DNA of 19,198 bases. It comes from Oscillospiraceae bacterium (GTDB taxonomy: Bacteria; Bacillota; Clostridia; Oscillospirales; Oscillospiraceae). Both the position numbers and the translations under genes were made by a program. How positions within the stretch are numbered: position 1 is the first letter of the stretch; every line of letters starts with the position of its first letter. The stretch covers positions 1 through 19,198 of the forward strand of contig WRMX01000026.1 in NCBI GenBank assembly GCA_009776905.1, given 5' to 3'. Shown piece by piece: positions 1 through 7,245 of this stretch. The notes beneath the pieces are model-generated. The model saw only the letters and a program-made list of their open reading frames with translations, was not told the DNA's origin and searched no databases.

Positions 1-57
1 GACTTCCGACACCCCGAGTATCTTCGCTGCTTTTCCGATAGACACTAATTTTTCCAT
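1..57 (-). CDS. IS607-like recombinase / MerR-type HTH protein, N-terminus only
   Basis: Only the first 19 codons lie in the window. The gene begins with ATG at 55-57 and runs off the left edge. The peptide MEKLVSIGKAAKILGVSEV is a MerR/excisionase-type helix-turn-helix start (SIGKAAKILGVS), typical of the N-terminus of IS607-family serine recombinases, where it precedes the resolvase catalytic domain. It could also be a free-standing excisionase or MerR-like regulator, because the catalytic Ser region is outside the window. A near-perfect sigma-70 promoter sits directly in front with almost no room for a leader, and an inverted repeat lies further upstream, as expected near the end of a small mobile element. 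Confidence 0.55.
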   Translation of the reverse strand, partial: MEKLVSIGKAAKILGVSEV

Positions 58-63
58 GCCGCG

Positions 64-92
64 ATTATATCATGGACAAGCACGAATGTCAA
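64..92 (-). promoter_or_regulatory. consensus sigma-70 promoter of the left-edge recombinase-like gene
   Basis: Read on the minus strand, TTGACA (87-92) and TATAAT (64-69) are both perfect hexamers separated by exactly 17 bp (70-86). Transcription would be expected to start about 7 nt past the -10 box, which falls at or next to the ATG at 57. The mRNA would then be leaderless or nearly so; no SD sequence fits in the 6-nt gap. Confidence 0.8.
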
Positions 93-123
93 CCGTTAAT
101 TGTTGCCATTTTGTGTAATATTA

Positions 124-149
124 TGTAGAATTGTATATAATTTTCTACA
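124..149. repeat. AT-rich inverted repeat upstream of the recombinase-like gene
   Basis: Perfect 7-bp arms TGTAGAA (124-130) and TTCTACA (143-149) flank a 12-bp AT-rich centre. The repeat lies about 30 bp upstream of the -35 box of the leftmost gene. It may be a binding site for the element's own recombinase/HTH protein or a subterminal repeat of the mobile element end. The role is inferred; only the symmetry is seen. Confidence 0.5.
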
Positions 150-195
150 CTGTTCTCAAACCCCTCCAATTACTTCCTTTTCAAAGCCGCCATAT

Positions 196-376
196 TCACA
201 CTTCATGAGCGTATCTCATGGCTTTCTCATGCACTGAGGCAAAATATACATCCGTATCAAGTTCACCACCAACGATTTTTCTGACAGTATCTTCCTGCTC
301 ATCATCAATCGTGAAGCCTTCCATTTCCATGGTGAACTTTGTTTTTTTAGATTCTTACAATTTGTTCTTCGCTCAT
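196..376 (-). pseudogene. frameshifted VbhA-like antitoxin of a Fic toxin-antitoxin pair
   Basis: A good SD (GGAGGT, 382-387) precedes an ATG at 376 that opens MSEEQIVRI and then hits TAA at 347-349, beside a run of seven A. One frame over, reading continues through SKKTKF, then TMEMEG, then a 38-residue tail to TGA at 196-198. The tail includes DDEQ, then RKIVGGELDTD. The TMEMEG segment fits the Fic inhibitory motif [S/T]xxxE[G/N], and the acidic start plus the following GEL-D/E-T pattern match VbhA antitoxins by eye. VbhA proteins are about 60 residues and normally sit upstream of a Fic AMP-transferase. Here no fic follows: the next sequence is the promoter of the IS607-like gene. I infer a decayed antitoxin whose toxin is lost or displaced. 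The part from the internal ATG at 330 could still be made (44 aa). Confidence 0.55.
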
Positions 377-457
377 ACAACACCTCCGAACAGGGCAGCT
401 AGCCAATCAACGCGCTTAACACTGACAGTTTATCACAAATCCTCAATAATTACTATC

Positions 458-491
458 TTTTTGTCCTTCCGTGTGTTTTTTGTCCTTCCGT
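458..491. repeat. pair of 15-bp direct repeats, period 19
   Basis: TTTTTGTCCTTCCGT occurs at 458-472 and again, identical, at 477-491. No ORF explains it. It lies between the antitoxin remnant and tRNA-Leu. Closely spaced direct repeats of this size are typical of arm-type sites bound by tyrosine integrases, so it may be a scar of an integrative element; this is inference. Confidence 0.55.
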
Positions 492-576
492 CTATATCGC
501 GCCGTCTTTGTCGCGCAGCCCTGTAGCCGCAGGGTTTGAATAACGGCTTTTTTCATTACCTGGGACAGCGAATGGT

Positions 577-595
577 TGTATTCAAGTGTATTCAA
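577..595. repeat. pair of 9-bp direct repeats, period 10
   Basis: TGTATTCAA is repeated at 577-585 and 587-595, one helical turn apart, between the tRNA 3' hairpin and the 15-bp repeats at 458-491. The one-turn spacing suggests a protein-binding site rather than chance, but no protein can be named. Confidence 0.4.
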
Positions 596-604
596 AAGAG
601 AAAT

Positions 605-629
605 CCCCGTAACCATTGCAGTTACAGGG
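605..629 (-). terminator. hairpin downstream of tRNA-Leu, possible terminator
   Basis: On the minus strand CCCTGTAAC (621-629) pairs with GTTACGGGG (605-613) to give a 9-bp stem with one G-T pair and a 7-nt loop. The following bases ATTTCTCTTTT are T-rich but interrupted. It starts 7 nt after the tRNA CCA end, the expected place for a tRNA terminator. It could equally be the palindromic core of an attachment site, since tRNA 3' ends are common integration targets. Confidence 0.5.
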
Positions 630-635
630 AATTCT

Positions 636-722
636 TGGTGCCGGTGGTCGGACTCGAACCGACACGGTGTTGCCACCACAGGATTTTGAGTCCAGCACGT
701 CTACCAATTCCATCACACCGGC
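636..722 (-). tRNA. tRNA-Leu (anticodon CAA)
   Basis: Read on the minus strand, a 7-bp acceptor stem GCCGGTG/CACCGGC (716-722 with 640-646) closes a class II tRNA. It has D-loop GAATTGGTAGA, anticodon loop CTCAAAA with anticodon CAA at 686-688, a long variable arm (GGTG-GCAA-CACC) and T arm GTCGG-TTCGAGT-CCGAC. The discriminator base is A (639), and CCA is encoded (636-638). The long variable arm, A73 and CAA anticodon identify leucine (UUG codons). The anticodon stem has one apparent U-U mismatch. It is a single tRNA gene on the same strand as the exporter genes upstream of it. Confidence 0.95.
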
Positions 723-773
723 AAATTATACCTACGCAGGCAAACAAGAAGCAACATCGCCCACGCAGAATCG

Positions 774-802
774 ATTATACACGAAATAATTATCAATTAC
801 CA
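774..802 (-). promoter_or_regulatory. candidate promoter for tRNA-Leu
   Basis: On the minus strand a perfect TATAAT (774-779) lies 51 nt before the tRNA 5' end. With 17-bp spacing the -35 hexamer is TGGTAA, only 3/6 to consensus. A second TATAAT at 725-730 is too close to the tRNA (2 nt) to start a full transcript. No clear terminator separates this site from the end of the exporter gene at 835, so read-through is also possible. Confidence 0.45.
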
Positions 803-834
803 GAAAAACTTTTTGTCCGAACCCCCGCGCCGCG

Positions 835-2715
835 TTACGACGCAGGCTCGAACTGGCTGTTGTACAGCTCCGCGTAAAACCCGCCCTGGACGATCAAATC
901 ATCATGGCTGCCGCTCTCGACGATATCGCCGTCGCGCACGACAAGAATGATATCGGCATTGCGGATCGTCGAAAGCCTGTGCGCGATAACGAACGACGTC
1001 CGCCCCTTCGTCAAATTATCCATCGCCTGCTGCACGGACACCTCCGTGCGCGTATCGACGGAACTCGTCGCCTCGTCCAGAATCAATAGCGGCGCGTTCT
1101 CGATCATCGCCCGCGCAATGGTCAAAAGCTGCTTCTGCCCCGCAGACATGTTCACGTTGTCGCCGAGCACAGTGTCATACCCCTGCGGCAGCGTCTTGAT
1201 GAAATGATGCATCCCGACAGCCTTGCAAGCGTCCTTGACCTCCTGGTCCGTGACCCCCATCTTGCTATAGACGACATTGTCCTTGATCGTGCCCTCAAAA
1301 AGCCAGGTATCCTGCAAAACCATGCAGAACAACGAATGAACGTTCCTTCTAGTGAGCTTGGAAATGGGCATCCCGTCGACCCTGATCTCGCCGCTGTCGG
1401 TATCATAAAAGCGCATCAGCAGATTGACGATCGTCGTCTTGCCCGCGCCCGTCGGCCCGACGATGGCGACCTTCTGCCCCGGGAGGATGCTGGCGGAAAA
1501 ATCATGAATAATCGTTTTGTCCGGCAAATAGCCGAAAACAACGTGCTCGAACGAAACCTCGCCCTCGACCTCGTCCAAAGAATCGACAATGCCGCTCTCG
1601 TCCGGCATCTCTGTCTCCTCCAGAAACTCGAACACCCTCTCCGCCGCCGCCGCCGCCGACTGCATGGCGGTCATCGACTGCGCGATTTGCCCGAGCGGCT
1701 GCGTGAAGTTGCTGATGTACATCATGAACGCGACGATGACGCCAAAAGTGATTTTGTCGTTCATCACGAGGATAGCGCCGATGACGCAAACGGCCACATA
1801 CCCCAGATTTCCGATGAAGTTCATGACAGGCTGCATCAAGCCGGACAAAAACTGCGACTTCCAGTTGCTGTTGTATAGCGCGTCGTTGATATGGTCGAAA
1901 GCCTCGATCGCGTCGCGCCCGCCGTTGTACGCCTTCACGACGTTGTGCCCCGCATAGATCTCCTCGATATGGCCGTTCATGTTGCCAAGATTCTTTTGGT
2001 TGCGCGAAAAGTAAGGCTGGGCCTTTTTCATGATGATCCGCATGCACACGAGCCCGATGAGCGCGGAGGCGACTGAAGTGGCCGCCATCACGGCATTCGT
2101 GACGAGCATCAATATCAACGTCCCCGCAAGCAGCGTGATCGAGCTGACGAGCATGCTGATGCTCTGATTCATGGACATTGTGATCGTGTCCACATCGTTA
2201 GTGACGCGGCTGAGCACGTCGCCATACGTCGTCGAATCAAAGAACTTCAATGGAAGCCTGTTGATTTTTTTTGATATCTCCGTCCGCATCCCCTTTGCCA
2301 TCCGCTGTGTGGCCGTCGTCATGACAAACCCTTGAACGTAGGAAATTAACGATCCGGACACAAAGATGACGAGCAAGAACACGCAGATGCTCAGCACGCG
2401 TTGAAGGTCGATGCCCGTGCGCATGCCCGCCATGATGGCGTCCGTGATGTCGCTGAGCCTGCCCGGGCCCATCAACGTGGTCACGGTGCCGATAATCGCG
2501 CAAACAATAGCGACGACCAACGCTGGCAAGTATCTTTTAGCGTAAGAAAACAGTTTCTTGATTGACTTGCCGAAATTCTTCGGCTTCTCACCCGCGCCCG
2601 GGAACCCGCGCCCGCCGCCGGGGCCGCCAAAGCCTCGCGGCCCGCCGCCGGGGCCGCCGAAAACACGTGGAGGAGGCTGCCTGTTCTGGCCGATTTCATA
2701 CTCGTTTCTGCTCAT
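835..2715 (-). CDS. ABC exporter half-transporter, subunit with the canonical catalytic residues
   Basis: This 626-aa protein is a membrane-fused type IV (ABC-B) exporter half that moves small molecules or peptides outward using ATP. A Gly/Pro-rich N-tail (about residues 11-48) precedes the transmembrane domain (about 60-350) and the ATPase domain (about 385-626). It shows Walker A GPTGAGKTT (420-428), Q-loop Q468, signature MSAGQ (523-527, deviating from LSGGQ), Walker B LLILDE with catalytic E548, and switch H579. I chose the ATG at 2713-2715, which has AAAGGAGG before it and overlaps the previous stop by ATGA; the frame is open further upstream but without an SD. With the 586-aa partner it fits the heterodimeric TM287/288, BmrCD and EfrCD type: this subunit supplies Walker A/B and His to the good site, and the degenerate signature to the poor one. 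The substrate is unknown (drug, lipid or peptide). Confidence 0.93.
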   Translation of the reverse strand: MSRNEYEIGQNRQPPPRVFGGPGGGPRGFGGPGGGRGFPGAGEKPKNFGKSIKKLFSYAKRYLPALVVAIVCAIIGTVTTLMGPGRLSDITDAIMAGMRTGIDLQRVLSICVFLLVIFVSGSLISYVQGFVMTTATQRMAKGMRTEISKKINRLPLKFFDSTTYGDVLSRVTNDVDTITMSMNQSISMLVSSITLLAGTLILMLVTNAVMAATSVASALIGLVCMRIIMKKAQPYFSRNQKNLGNMNGHIEEIYAGHNVVKAYNGGRDAIEAFDHINDALYNSNWKSQFLSGLMQPVMNFIGNLGYVAVCVIGAILVMNDKITFGVIVAFMMYISNFTQPLGQIAQSMTAMQSAAAAAERVFEFLEETEMPDESGIVDSLDEVEGEVSFEHVVFGYLPDKTIIHDFSASILPGQKVAIVGPTGAGKTTIVNLLMRFYDTDSGEIRVDGMPISKLTRRNVHSLFCMVLQDTWLFEGTIKDNVVYSKMGVTDQEVKDACKAVGMHHFIKTLPQGYDTVLGDNVNMSAGQKQLLTIARAMIENAPLLILDEATSSVDTRTEVSVQQAMDNLTKGRTSFVIAHRLSTIRNADIILVVRDGDIVESGSHDDLIVQGGFYAELYNSQFEPAS

Positions 2716-4472
2716 GCCCCAAGCTCCTCCTTTGAAAGTTGTGAATACGCAATCTCTTGGTATACATCGCAAGATTGCAGCAATTCCTTATGCGTCCCGA
2801 TGCCGACGACATTGCCCTCATCGAGGACGACGATCCTGTCGGCGTCGCGTATCGTGCCTATGCGCTGCGCGACGATGAGGCACGTGACGCCGTCCGTCTC
2901 GCGCCTGAGCGCGTTCCTCAGCTCCCTGTCCGTCTTGTAGTCCAAGGCGGAAAAAGAATCGTCGAATATATAAATCTCCGGCTTGCGGGCGATGGCGCGC
3001 GCGATCGAAATCCGCTGCTTCTGCCCGCCCGAGACATTCGTCCCGCCCTGGGCGATCTGCGCCTCATAGCCCCCATCCATGTTCTCGATGAATTCCGCCC
3101 CCTGCGCGATGCGCACGGCGTTGCGGATCTCGTCGTCGTCCGCCGGAGGCTTCCCGTTATATCCAAAGGCGATGTTTGACGCCACGGTCCCCATGAACAG
3201 CACCGCCCTTTGCGAGATATACCCCAGCTTGTTCCTCAAAGACTCCTGGGTATATTCCCTGACGTCCACCCCGTCTATGAGCACCTGGCCCTCCGTCGCG
3301 TCGTAAAACCGGGGAACCAGGTTGATGAGCGTCGACTTTCCGCTGCCCGTGGACCCGATGAAAGCCACCGTCTCGCCCCGCTTCGCCTTGAAGTTTATAT
3401 CGTGCAGGATATATTCCTCCGCGTCAGGATACTTGAAGCTGACGTTTTTGAACTCGACCTCGCCGACGACGCCGGCGGGCGACTCTTCCACGTCGCCGTC
3501 CAGAATCTTCGGCTCCGTCTCCAGCACCTCATTGACGCGCTTGACGGAAACGGCCACCCTCGGCATCTGTATGAAGATCATCGTGAGCATCATGAACGAC
3601 ATGATGACCTGCATGGCGTAACGCGAGAGCACGACCATGTTGGAGAATAAAACGAGCTTCTCCGCCGGGCCCGCGGCCTCGATCAGAAAAGCGCCGATCC
3701 AGAAAATGCCGAGCGACAGCCCCGACATGACCATGCGCATGACGGGGTTCATAAGCTGCATCGCACGGTGGACCTGCAGGTTGTTGGTCATGAAATCGAC
3801 GTTCGCCTCTTCAAATTTGTCTTCCTGATAGCTCTCCGCGTTATACGCCCTCACCACGCGGATGCCGGTCAAATTCTCCCTCGTCACGCGGTTGAGGTTG
3901 TCGGTCAGTGTCTGGATCCTGCGGAAGCGCGGCATCGCGTAGGTCATCAGCGACGCTATCATAATTATAATAGCTACGGCGAGACCGCCCGTCAGCGCCG
4001 TCCAGGCCCAATGCTTGGACGCCATCTTGCTGACGGCGAGCGCCGCCATGATCGGCGCCCTGATTATCACCTGCATCCCCATGGCGATGATCATCTGGAT
4101 CTGCGTCACGTCGTTCGTGGTGCGCGTGATGAGGCTGGCCGTTGAAAATCCGTTGATTTCCTCCATGGAAAAGCTCTCGACGCGGCGGAACACGTCCCTG
4201 CGCAGCCTGTGCGAAAATCCGGCTCCCACCCTCGCCGCGCAGAACCCGACAATGACCGTCAAAACCGCGCTGGCCAGCGAGCATAGAATCATCATCCCGC
4301 CTTCCACCCAGACGTCCCGCAGCGCGCCTCCCGGCGTGGAAACGACCAGCGTGATCTGCGACATATAGTCAGGCACCTTCAGGTCCAGCCAGACCTGAGT
4401 GACGACGAACACGAGGCTGATGCATATCATCAGCACCTCTTTTTTCCCCAATCGTCTAAAAATCTTCAGCAT
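2712..4472 (-). CDS. ABC exporter half-transporter, subunit with degenerate ATP site
   Basis: This 586-aa protein is the first gene of the exporter pair, with six predicted membrane helices (about residues 12-310) fused to an ATPase domain (about 335-586). Walker A is GSTGSGKST (373-381), the Q-loop is Q421 and the signature is an intact VSGGQ (480-484). Walker B reads YIFDD, with D505 where the catalytic Glu should be, and the switch His is replaced by Q536 (IVAQR). Asp-for-Glu with Gln-for-His is the known mark of the degenerate nucleotide site in heterodimeric exporters, so this is expected for the family and not decay. ATG at 4470-4472 has GGAGA 8 nt upstream. Its stop overlaps the start of the 626-aa partner, which implies translational coupling and 1:1 production. 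Confidence 0.93.
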   Translation of the reverse strand: MLKIFRRLGKKEVLMICISLVFVVTQVWLDLKVPDYMSQITLVVSTPGGALRDVWVEGGMMILCSLASAVLTVIVGFCAARVGAGFSHRLRRDVFRRVESFSMEEINGFSTASLITRTTNDVTQIQMIIAMGMQVIIRAPIMAALAVSKMASKHWAWTALTGGLAVAIIIMIASLMTYAMPRFRRIQTLTDNLNRVTRENLTGIRVVRAYNAESYQEDKFEEANVDFMTNNLQVHRAMQLMNPVMRMVMSGLSLGIFWIGAFLIEAAGPAEKLVLFSNMVVLSRYAMQVIMSFMMLTMIFIQMPRVAVSVKRVNEVLETEPKILDGDVEESPAGVVGEVEFKNVSFKYPDAEEYILHDINFKAKRGETVAFIGSTGSGKSTLINLVPRFYDATEGQVLIDGVDVREYTQESLRNKLGYISQRAVLFMGTVASNIAFGYNGKPPADDDEIRNAVRIAQGAEFIENMDGGYEAQIAQGGTNVSGGQKQRISIARAIARKPEIYIFDDSFSALDYKTDRELRNALRRETDGVTCLIVAQRIGTIRDADRIVVLDEGNVVGIGTHKELLQSCDVYQEIAYSQLSKEELGA

Positions 4473-4478
4473 ACACTA

Positions 4479-4499
4479 TCTCCATCTCTCCATCTCTCC
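4479..4499 (-). promoter_or_regulatory. triplicated SD-like tract before the exporter pair
   Basis: On the minus strand the 8-bp unit GAGATGGA is tandemly repeated, giving three GGAG cores just before the ATG at 4472. Only the closest core is at normal SD distance. The extra copies could act as standby ribosome sites, or be a slippage-prone tract that alters SD spacing. This is inferred from position only. Confidence 0.35.
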
Positions 4500-4519
4500 A
4501 ACCCATCAATAGTCATAAT

Positions 4520-4555
4520 GTGGGGGCTCCACCCCCACAACCCGGACGCCGCGCG
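4520..4555 (+). repeat. 36-bp dispersed hairpin element, copy 1
   Basis: A perfect 7-bp hairpin GTGGGGG-CTCCA-CCCCCAC (4520-4538) is followed by a GC-rich tail (AACCCGGACGCCGCGCG). The reverse complement of the whole 36 bp matches 11070-11105 at 34 of 36 positions, and both differences fall in the hairpin loop. Preserved arms with a varying loop point to a structural element copied around the genome. Neither copy has a T-tract, so it is not a standard terminator. Confidence 0.75.
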
Positions 4556-4574
4556 ATCCGGCTAAGGCGCTAGA

Positions 4575-4617
4575 CAAGCAAAAACAAGCGTAAACCCATC
4601 TCATGCCGGGTTTACGC
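4575..4617 (-). terminator. intrinsic terminator after the lipoprotein genes
   Basis: On the minus strand a perfect 10-bp stem GCGTAAACCC (4608-4617) / GGGTTTACGC (4588-4597) with a 10-nt loop is followed at once by TTGTTTTTGCTTG (4575-4587). It ends transcription coming from the lipoprotein genes. Any exporter promoter must therefore lie in the roughly 100 bp between it and 4472, where I see no convincing -35/-10 pair. Confidence 0.8.
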
Positions 4618-4688
4618 CGGTCTTTCGGATTCGTACAGCGTCAATTATAAACTGTCGCAAACAAAACGTCAACAAAAAAACCAAACAA

Positions 4689-4889
4689 TTATCGCGGTTT
4701 CTGAACTGGGAAAGTATCTGTTCTGTGCTTTACGCTCGGAAGACGTTTTTTTACTTCCTTATCGCTCAAATGCGCTTCCATGCGCATATTCACGATGCTC
4801 TGCTTCCTTGCTGCGCGGTCGGAAGCAAAATAAACGTCTTCCTCACCGGCATTGAATAGCTTTCTGTGGAAGTATCTGCAATTATTCAA
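4689..4889 (-). CDS. doubtful small ORF downstream of the 497-aa lipoprotein
   Basis: A 66-codon ORF rich in Lys, Arg, Glu and Asp (segments such as NAGEEDVYFASDRAARKQ). Its only upstream start is a TTG at 4887-4889 that overlaps the end of the preceding gene, and there is no SD at proper distance. The first ATG is at about residue 35. I do not recognise the sequence. It may be a translated small protein coupled to the lipoprotein gene, a remnant of a longer gene, or chance. The terminator that follows at 4575-4617 would close its transcript. Confidence 0.25.
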   Translation of the reverse strand: MNNCRYFHRKLFNAGEEDVYFASDRAARKQSIVNMRMEAHLSDKEVKKRLPSVKHRTDTFPVQKPR

Positions 4890-6375
4890 CCGAAAACTCT
4901 ACAGCAGCGTATTCACGTGCGAGAACCTGCGCCGCACCCCCGCTCGTTGCCGCCACCCCATGATCGTATAGATTGAACTCTCTTACCAGACGGTATTCGC
5001 CCGTTGGCAGCGTTCCTACGTATTGGGACGGGTTCAACACTTGGTGCCTAACCATATCAGGCCCGACCGTTCCATCATATCCTTCATCATTTTCCGCAGC
5101 AATCATAGAAAAGGGCCTGCCGACCAGATACCATCGCCCGTCGATGCGGACTTCAAGGTCGAATGCGTAATCATAACCATAGTAGTCGACGGCAGATATC
5201 GTAACGTCCAGTTCTGAATTCATACTGTCCAATACAGGATTCTGAACAGTCATAATAACAGAGCTGCTGAGTTTGCTCTCGTCTAACATGGACAACATGA
5301 GCGCCTTAGCGTCCCATTTCGGTTCAGACACCGCTGCGTGCGATATTACAAAAAACTCATAATCGGCAACGATTGCCTCACTTTGCTTTCCAAATACCTC
5401 CGCTCTGAGCAAAACGCGGTATTTTCCCGGCTGCAAAGGTTCGTCCAATACAAAGCGGTAGAAACTGCCCGACCACCTAAGAAGTAGACCTCCGCCGGAA
5501 TTTTGGCATCTGATGCCGCCCCATTTTCCATCCAGCAAACTCTCCAGCTCAAGTCGCCCGCTGGTATCATAAATTCTTCCGGACTGATTGTTGACGACTA
5601 TGCTGAACGAGCTGTCTATATCTGTGACTTCCTTCCTCGCCAGCACGGGCGACACCGTGCCAAAAGAGAAGTCTTCAGCTCTCGGCTGTCCGATAATTTC
5701 CGATTCGTGCGGTATGGGCGAATCCGCAGCAATGACCCAAAAGTAAGCAAATCTGTTCTCGACAATATTTCTTAGCGAGTTATAGAATCCTTCGACTAGC
5801 CGGTATTCCCCGGGTGGTAACACGCCAAAAGCCGATAGGTCGACCTCATGCTCTGAGTATGCCAATTGTTCTAATAGATAGCCTCTTGTTTGGGAATTAT
5901 CCGACAGCATCGGCAAGACGAGTGGCTCTTCCCTCTTTGGCAACAACAACGGCAAATCATACCAGTCTCCATCTAAGCAAACTTGGATAATCTCTACAGT
6001 CCCATACTCTGTCCTGTGACTTAGGTCATCGAAATCATCATTAAGAAAAAAAACTCTGAGTATGTGTTCTCCTACCCTTAAAGCAGTATCCTGTTGGTCA
6101 ACCAAGTATGTGCTGCCAATATAATCCTTGCGTTGCAACTCGTATTCATCCCAGAGGACGGTGCCGTCTATCTGCATGACAAACTCTATATATTGCGTAC
6201 CTGCGTTATCTGAACAAGAACCGCATAACAACAATACCACGCACAAAGATACAATGGCTCTAAAACACGCAGAATACCATGAAGTTTCATCTTCCAGTCT
6301 AAGCAATTGCATAAATCCCGATAACCTCAAACATCGTTTCATTAAGTTCAATATGGCCAATACTTTCTGACCCAC
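4882..6375 (-). CDS. probable lipoprotein with about three Ig-like repeats
   Basis: A 497-aa secreted protein of unknown function. A hydrophobic segment ending LLLCGSC (Cys54 counted from GTG 6375) looks like a lipoprotein signal, though Cys at -3 is unusual. The long 30-residue stretch before it suggests the true start is an internal ATG (residue 12 or 22). GTG at 6375 directly follows the previous stop. The mature part has about three degenerate units of about 150 residues. Each has a DG-W-Y/G strand followed by L-P/Q-(P/T)-G-E/K-Y-R: VLPPGEYRLVEGF, PLQPGKYRVLLRA and TLPTGEYRLVREF. This closing pattern is seen in bacterial Ig-like domains of Firmicutes surface proteins. There are no catalytic motifs. 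It is probably an envelope-anchored binding or structural protein, co-transcribed with the 279-aa lipoprotein and ended by the terminator at 4575-4617. Confidence 0.7.
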   Translation of the reverse strand: MGQKVLAILNLMKRCLRLSGFMQLLRLEDETSWYSACFRAIVSLCVVLLLCGSCSDNAGTQYIEFVMQIDGTVLWDEYELQRKDYIGSTYLVDQQDTALRVGEHILRVFFLNDDFDDLSHRTEYGTVEIIQVCLDGDWYDLPLLLPKREEPLVLPMLSDNSQTRGYLLEQLAYSEHEVDLSAFGVLPPGEYRLVEGFYNSLRNIVENRFAYFWVIAADSPIPHESEIIGQPRAEDFSFGTVSPVLARKEVTDIDSSFSIVVNNQSGRIYDTSGRLELESLLDGKWGGIRCQNSGGGLLLRWSGSFYRFVLDEPLQPGKYRVLLRAEVFGKQSEAIVADYEFFVISHAAVSEPKWDAKALMLSMLDESKLSSSVIMTVQNPVLDSMNSELDVTISAVDYYGYDYAFDLEVRIDGRWYLVGRPFSMIAAENDEGYDGTVGPDMVRHQVLNPSQYVGTLPTGEYRLVREFNLYDHGVAATSGGAAQVLAREYAAVEFSVE

Positions 6376-7215
6376 CTACTTCAGCCTAGGAAAGTAAACT
6401 TCTAAGTATTTCTCAAGGAGTTTGGGCTTATTATGAGAATATTCGCTCGCTAAAATATCGCGTATATATGGGATATCAGTATTATTGATTGCACCGTTCA
6501 TTGCCGAGAGCAAATCATCTGCAATTGGTCTACCACCACTTAGCTCCAAAATCGCTCCTCCACCTGTCCCCCACATCGGTTCTTCCAAAATATCAACCGC
6601 TCTAAAGCCCCAGAAATTTGAAACATTATTCTCATTTTCATCAAATGGCATTACTTTGAATCGTATTAAACTACCAAGAGAATAATCCGAGCCTTCTCCT
6701 GTAAAATTATCGAAATCATGCTCTTTTTCCATTAGCAACTCAGCTAAATTATAATAATCATATTCAGCCATGAAACACAAATAGTATATCATGTCCCCTT
6801 CGCCTTTCCATTCGTCCAGTAATCTTAAAGAAGGGATAAGCAAATGACCGCTAGTCGCATCAACTCGTGGCGAGTAATAATTGACCGCAGAATTATGAAG
6901 GAACGCATCGATGTTTCCGTAATAATCATTTACGTGTCCTCCAGCGAAAACATGGTAGTATGGCATTGGAAAATAGAGCGGATAAGCAGGAGTTTCCTTT
7001 TTGGTTGAGTCACTGATAGATACCTCGCTAAGGGTTGACAACACATCAGGAGATCCGATAACAGCTTCATCATTACTGAACTCAACGTTTTCTGTGTCAG
7101 TGTTGAGCAAAGAATTTGAACTAGAATTGTTTTTACTATTAGTAGGGTTTGTACATGAGTTCAAAATAAACGTAATCAATACCAACACTACTGTTACTCT
7201 AGTAACCTTAACCAT
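6376..7215 (-). CDS. uncharacterised lipoprotein, 279 aa
   Basis: The N-terminus is a clean type II signal peptide: basic MVKVTR, a hydrophobic core, then lipobox LNSC with Cys21 as the lipid anchor. A Ser/Asn/Asp/Glu-rich spacer (about residues 22-75) leads to an acidic globular domain rich in Tyr and Phe (about 76-279) that I cannot assign. ATG at 7213-7215 has a weak SD (AGGTG). Base composition and codon use look AT-richer than in the liv and dpp genes, which together with the repeat cluster upstream suggests separate acquisition. It stops directly before the 497-aa lipoprotein, so the two probably form a bicistronic unit and may act together at the cell surface. No function is claimed. 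Confidence 0.75.
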   Translation of the reverse strand: MVKVTRVTVVLVLITFILNSCTNPTNSKNNSSSNSLLNTDTENVEFSNDEAVIGSPDVLSTLSEVSISDSTKKETPAYPLYFPMPYYHVFAGGHVNDYYGNIDAFLHNSAVNYYSPRVDATSGHLLIPSLRLLDEWKGEGDMIYYLCFMAEYDYYNLAELLMEKEHDFDNFTGEGSDYSLGSLIRFKVMPFDENENNVSNFWGFRAVDILEEPMWGTGGGAILELSGGRPIADDLLSAMNGAINNTDIPYIRDILASEYSHNKPKLLEKYLEVYFPRLK

Positions 7216-7245
7216 TTAGTGCACCTACTTTCTTATGAAATAGGA

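Noticed and set aside
218..877. Plus- and minus-strand ORFs through the tRNA and antitoxin remnant
   Set aside because: They cross the tRNA or run antisense to the antitoxin remnant, have no SD and show no domain pattern.
1204..1878. 224-aa plus-strand ORF
   Set aside because: Antisense shadow of the 626-aa exporter subunit; the Arg/Asp/His-rich composition is typical of such shadows.
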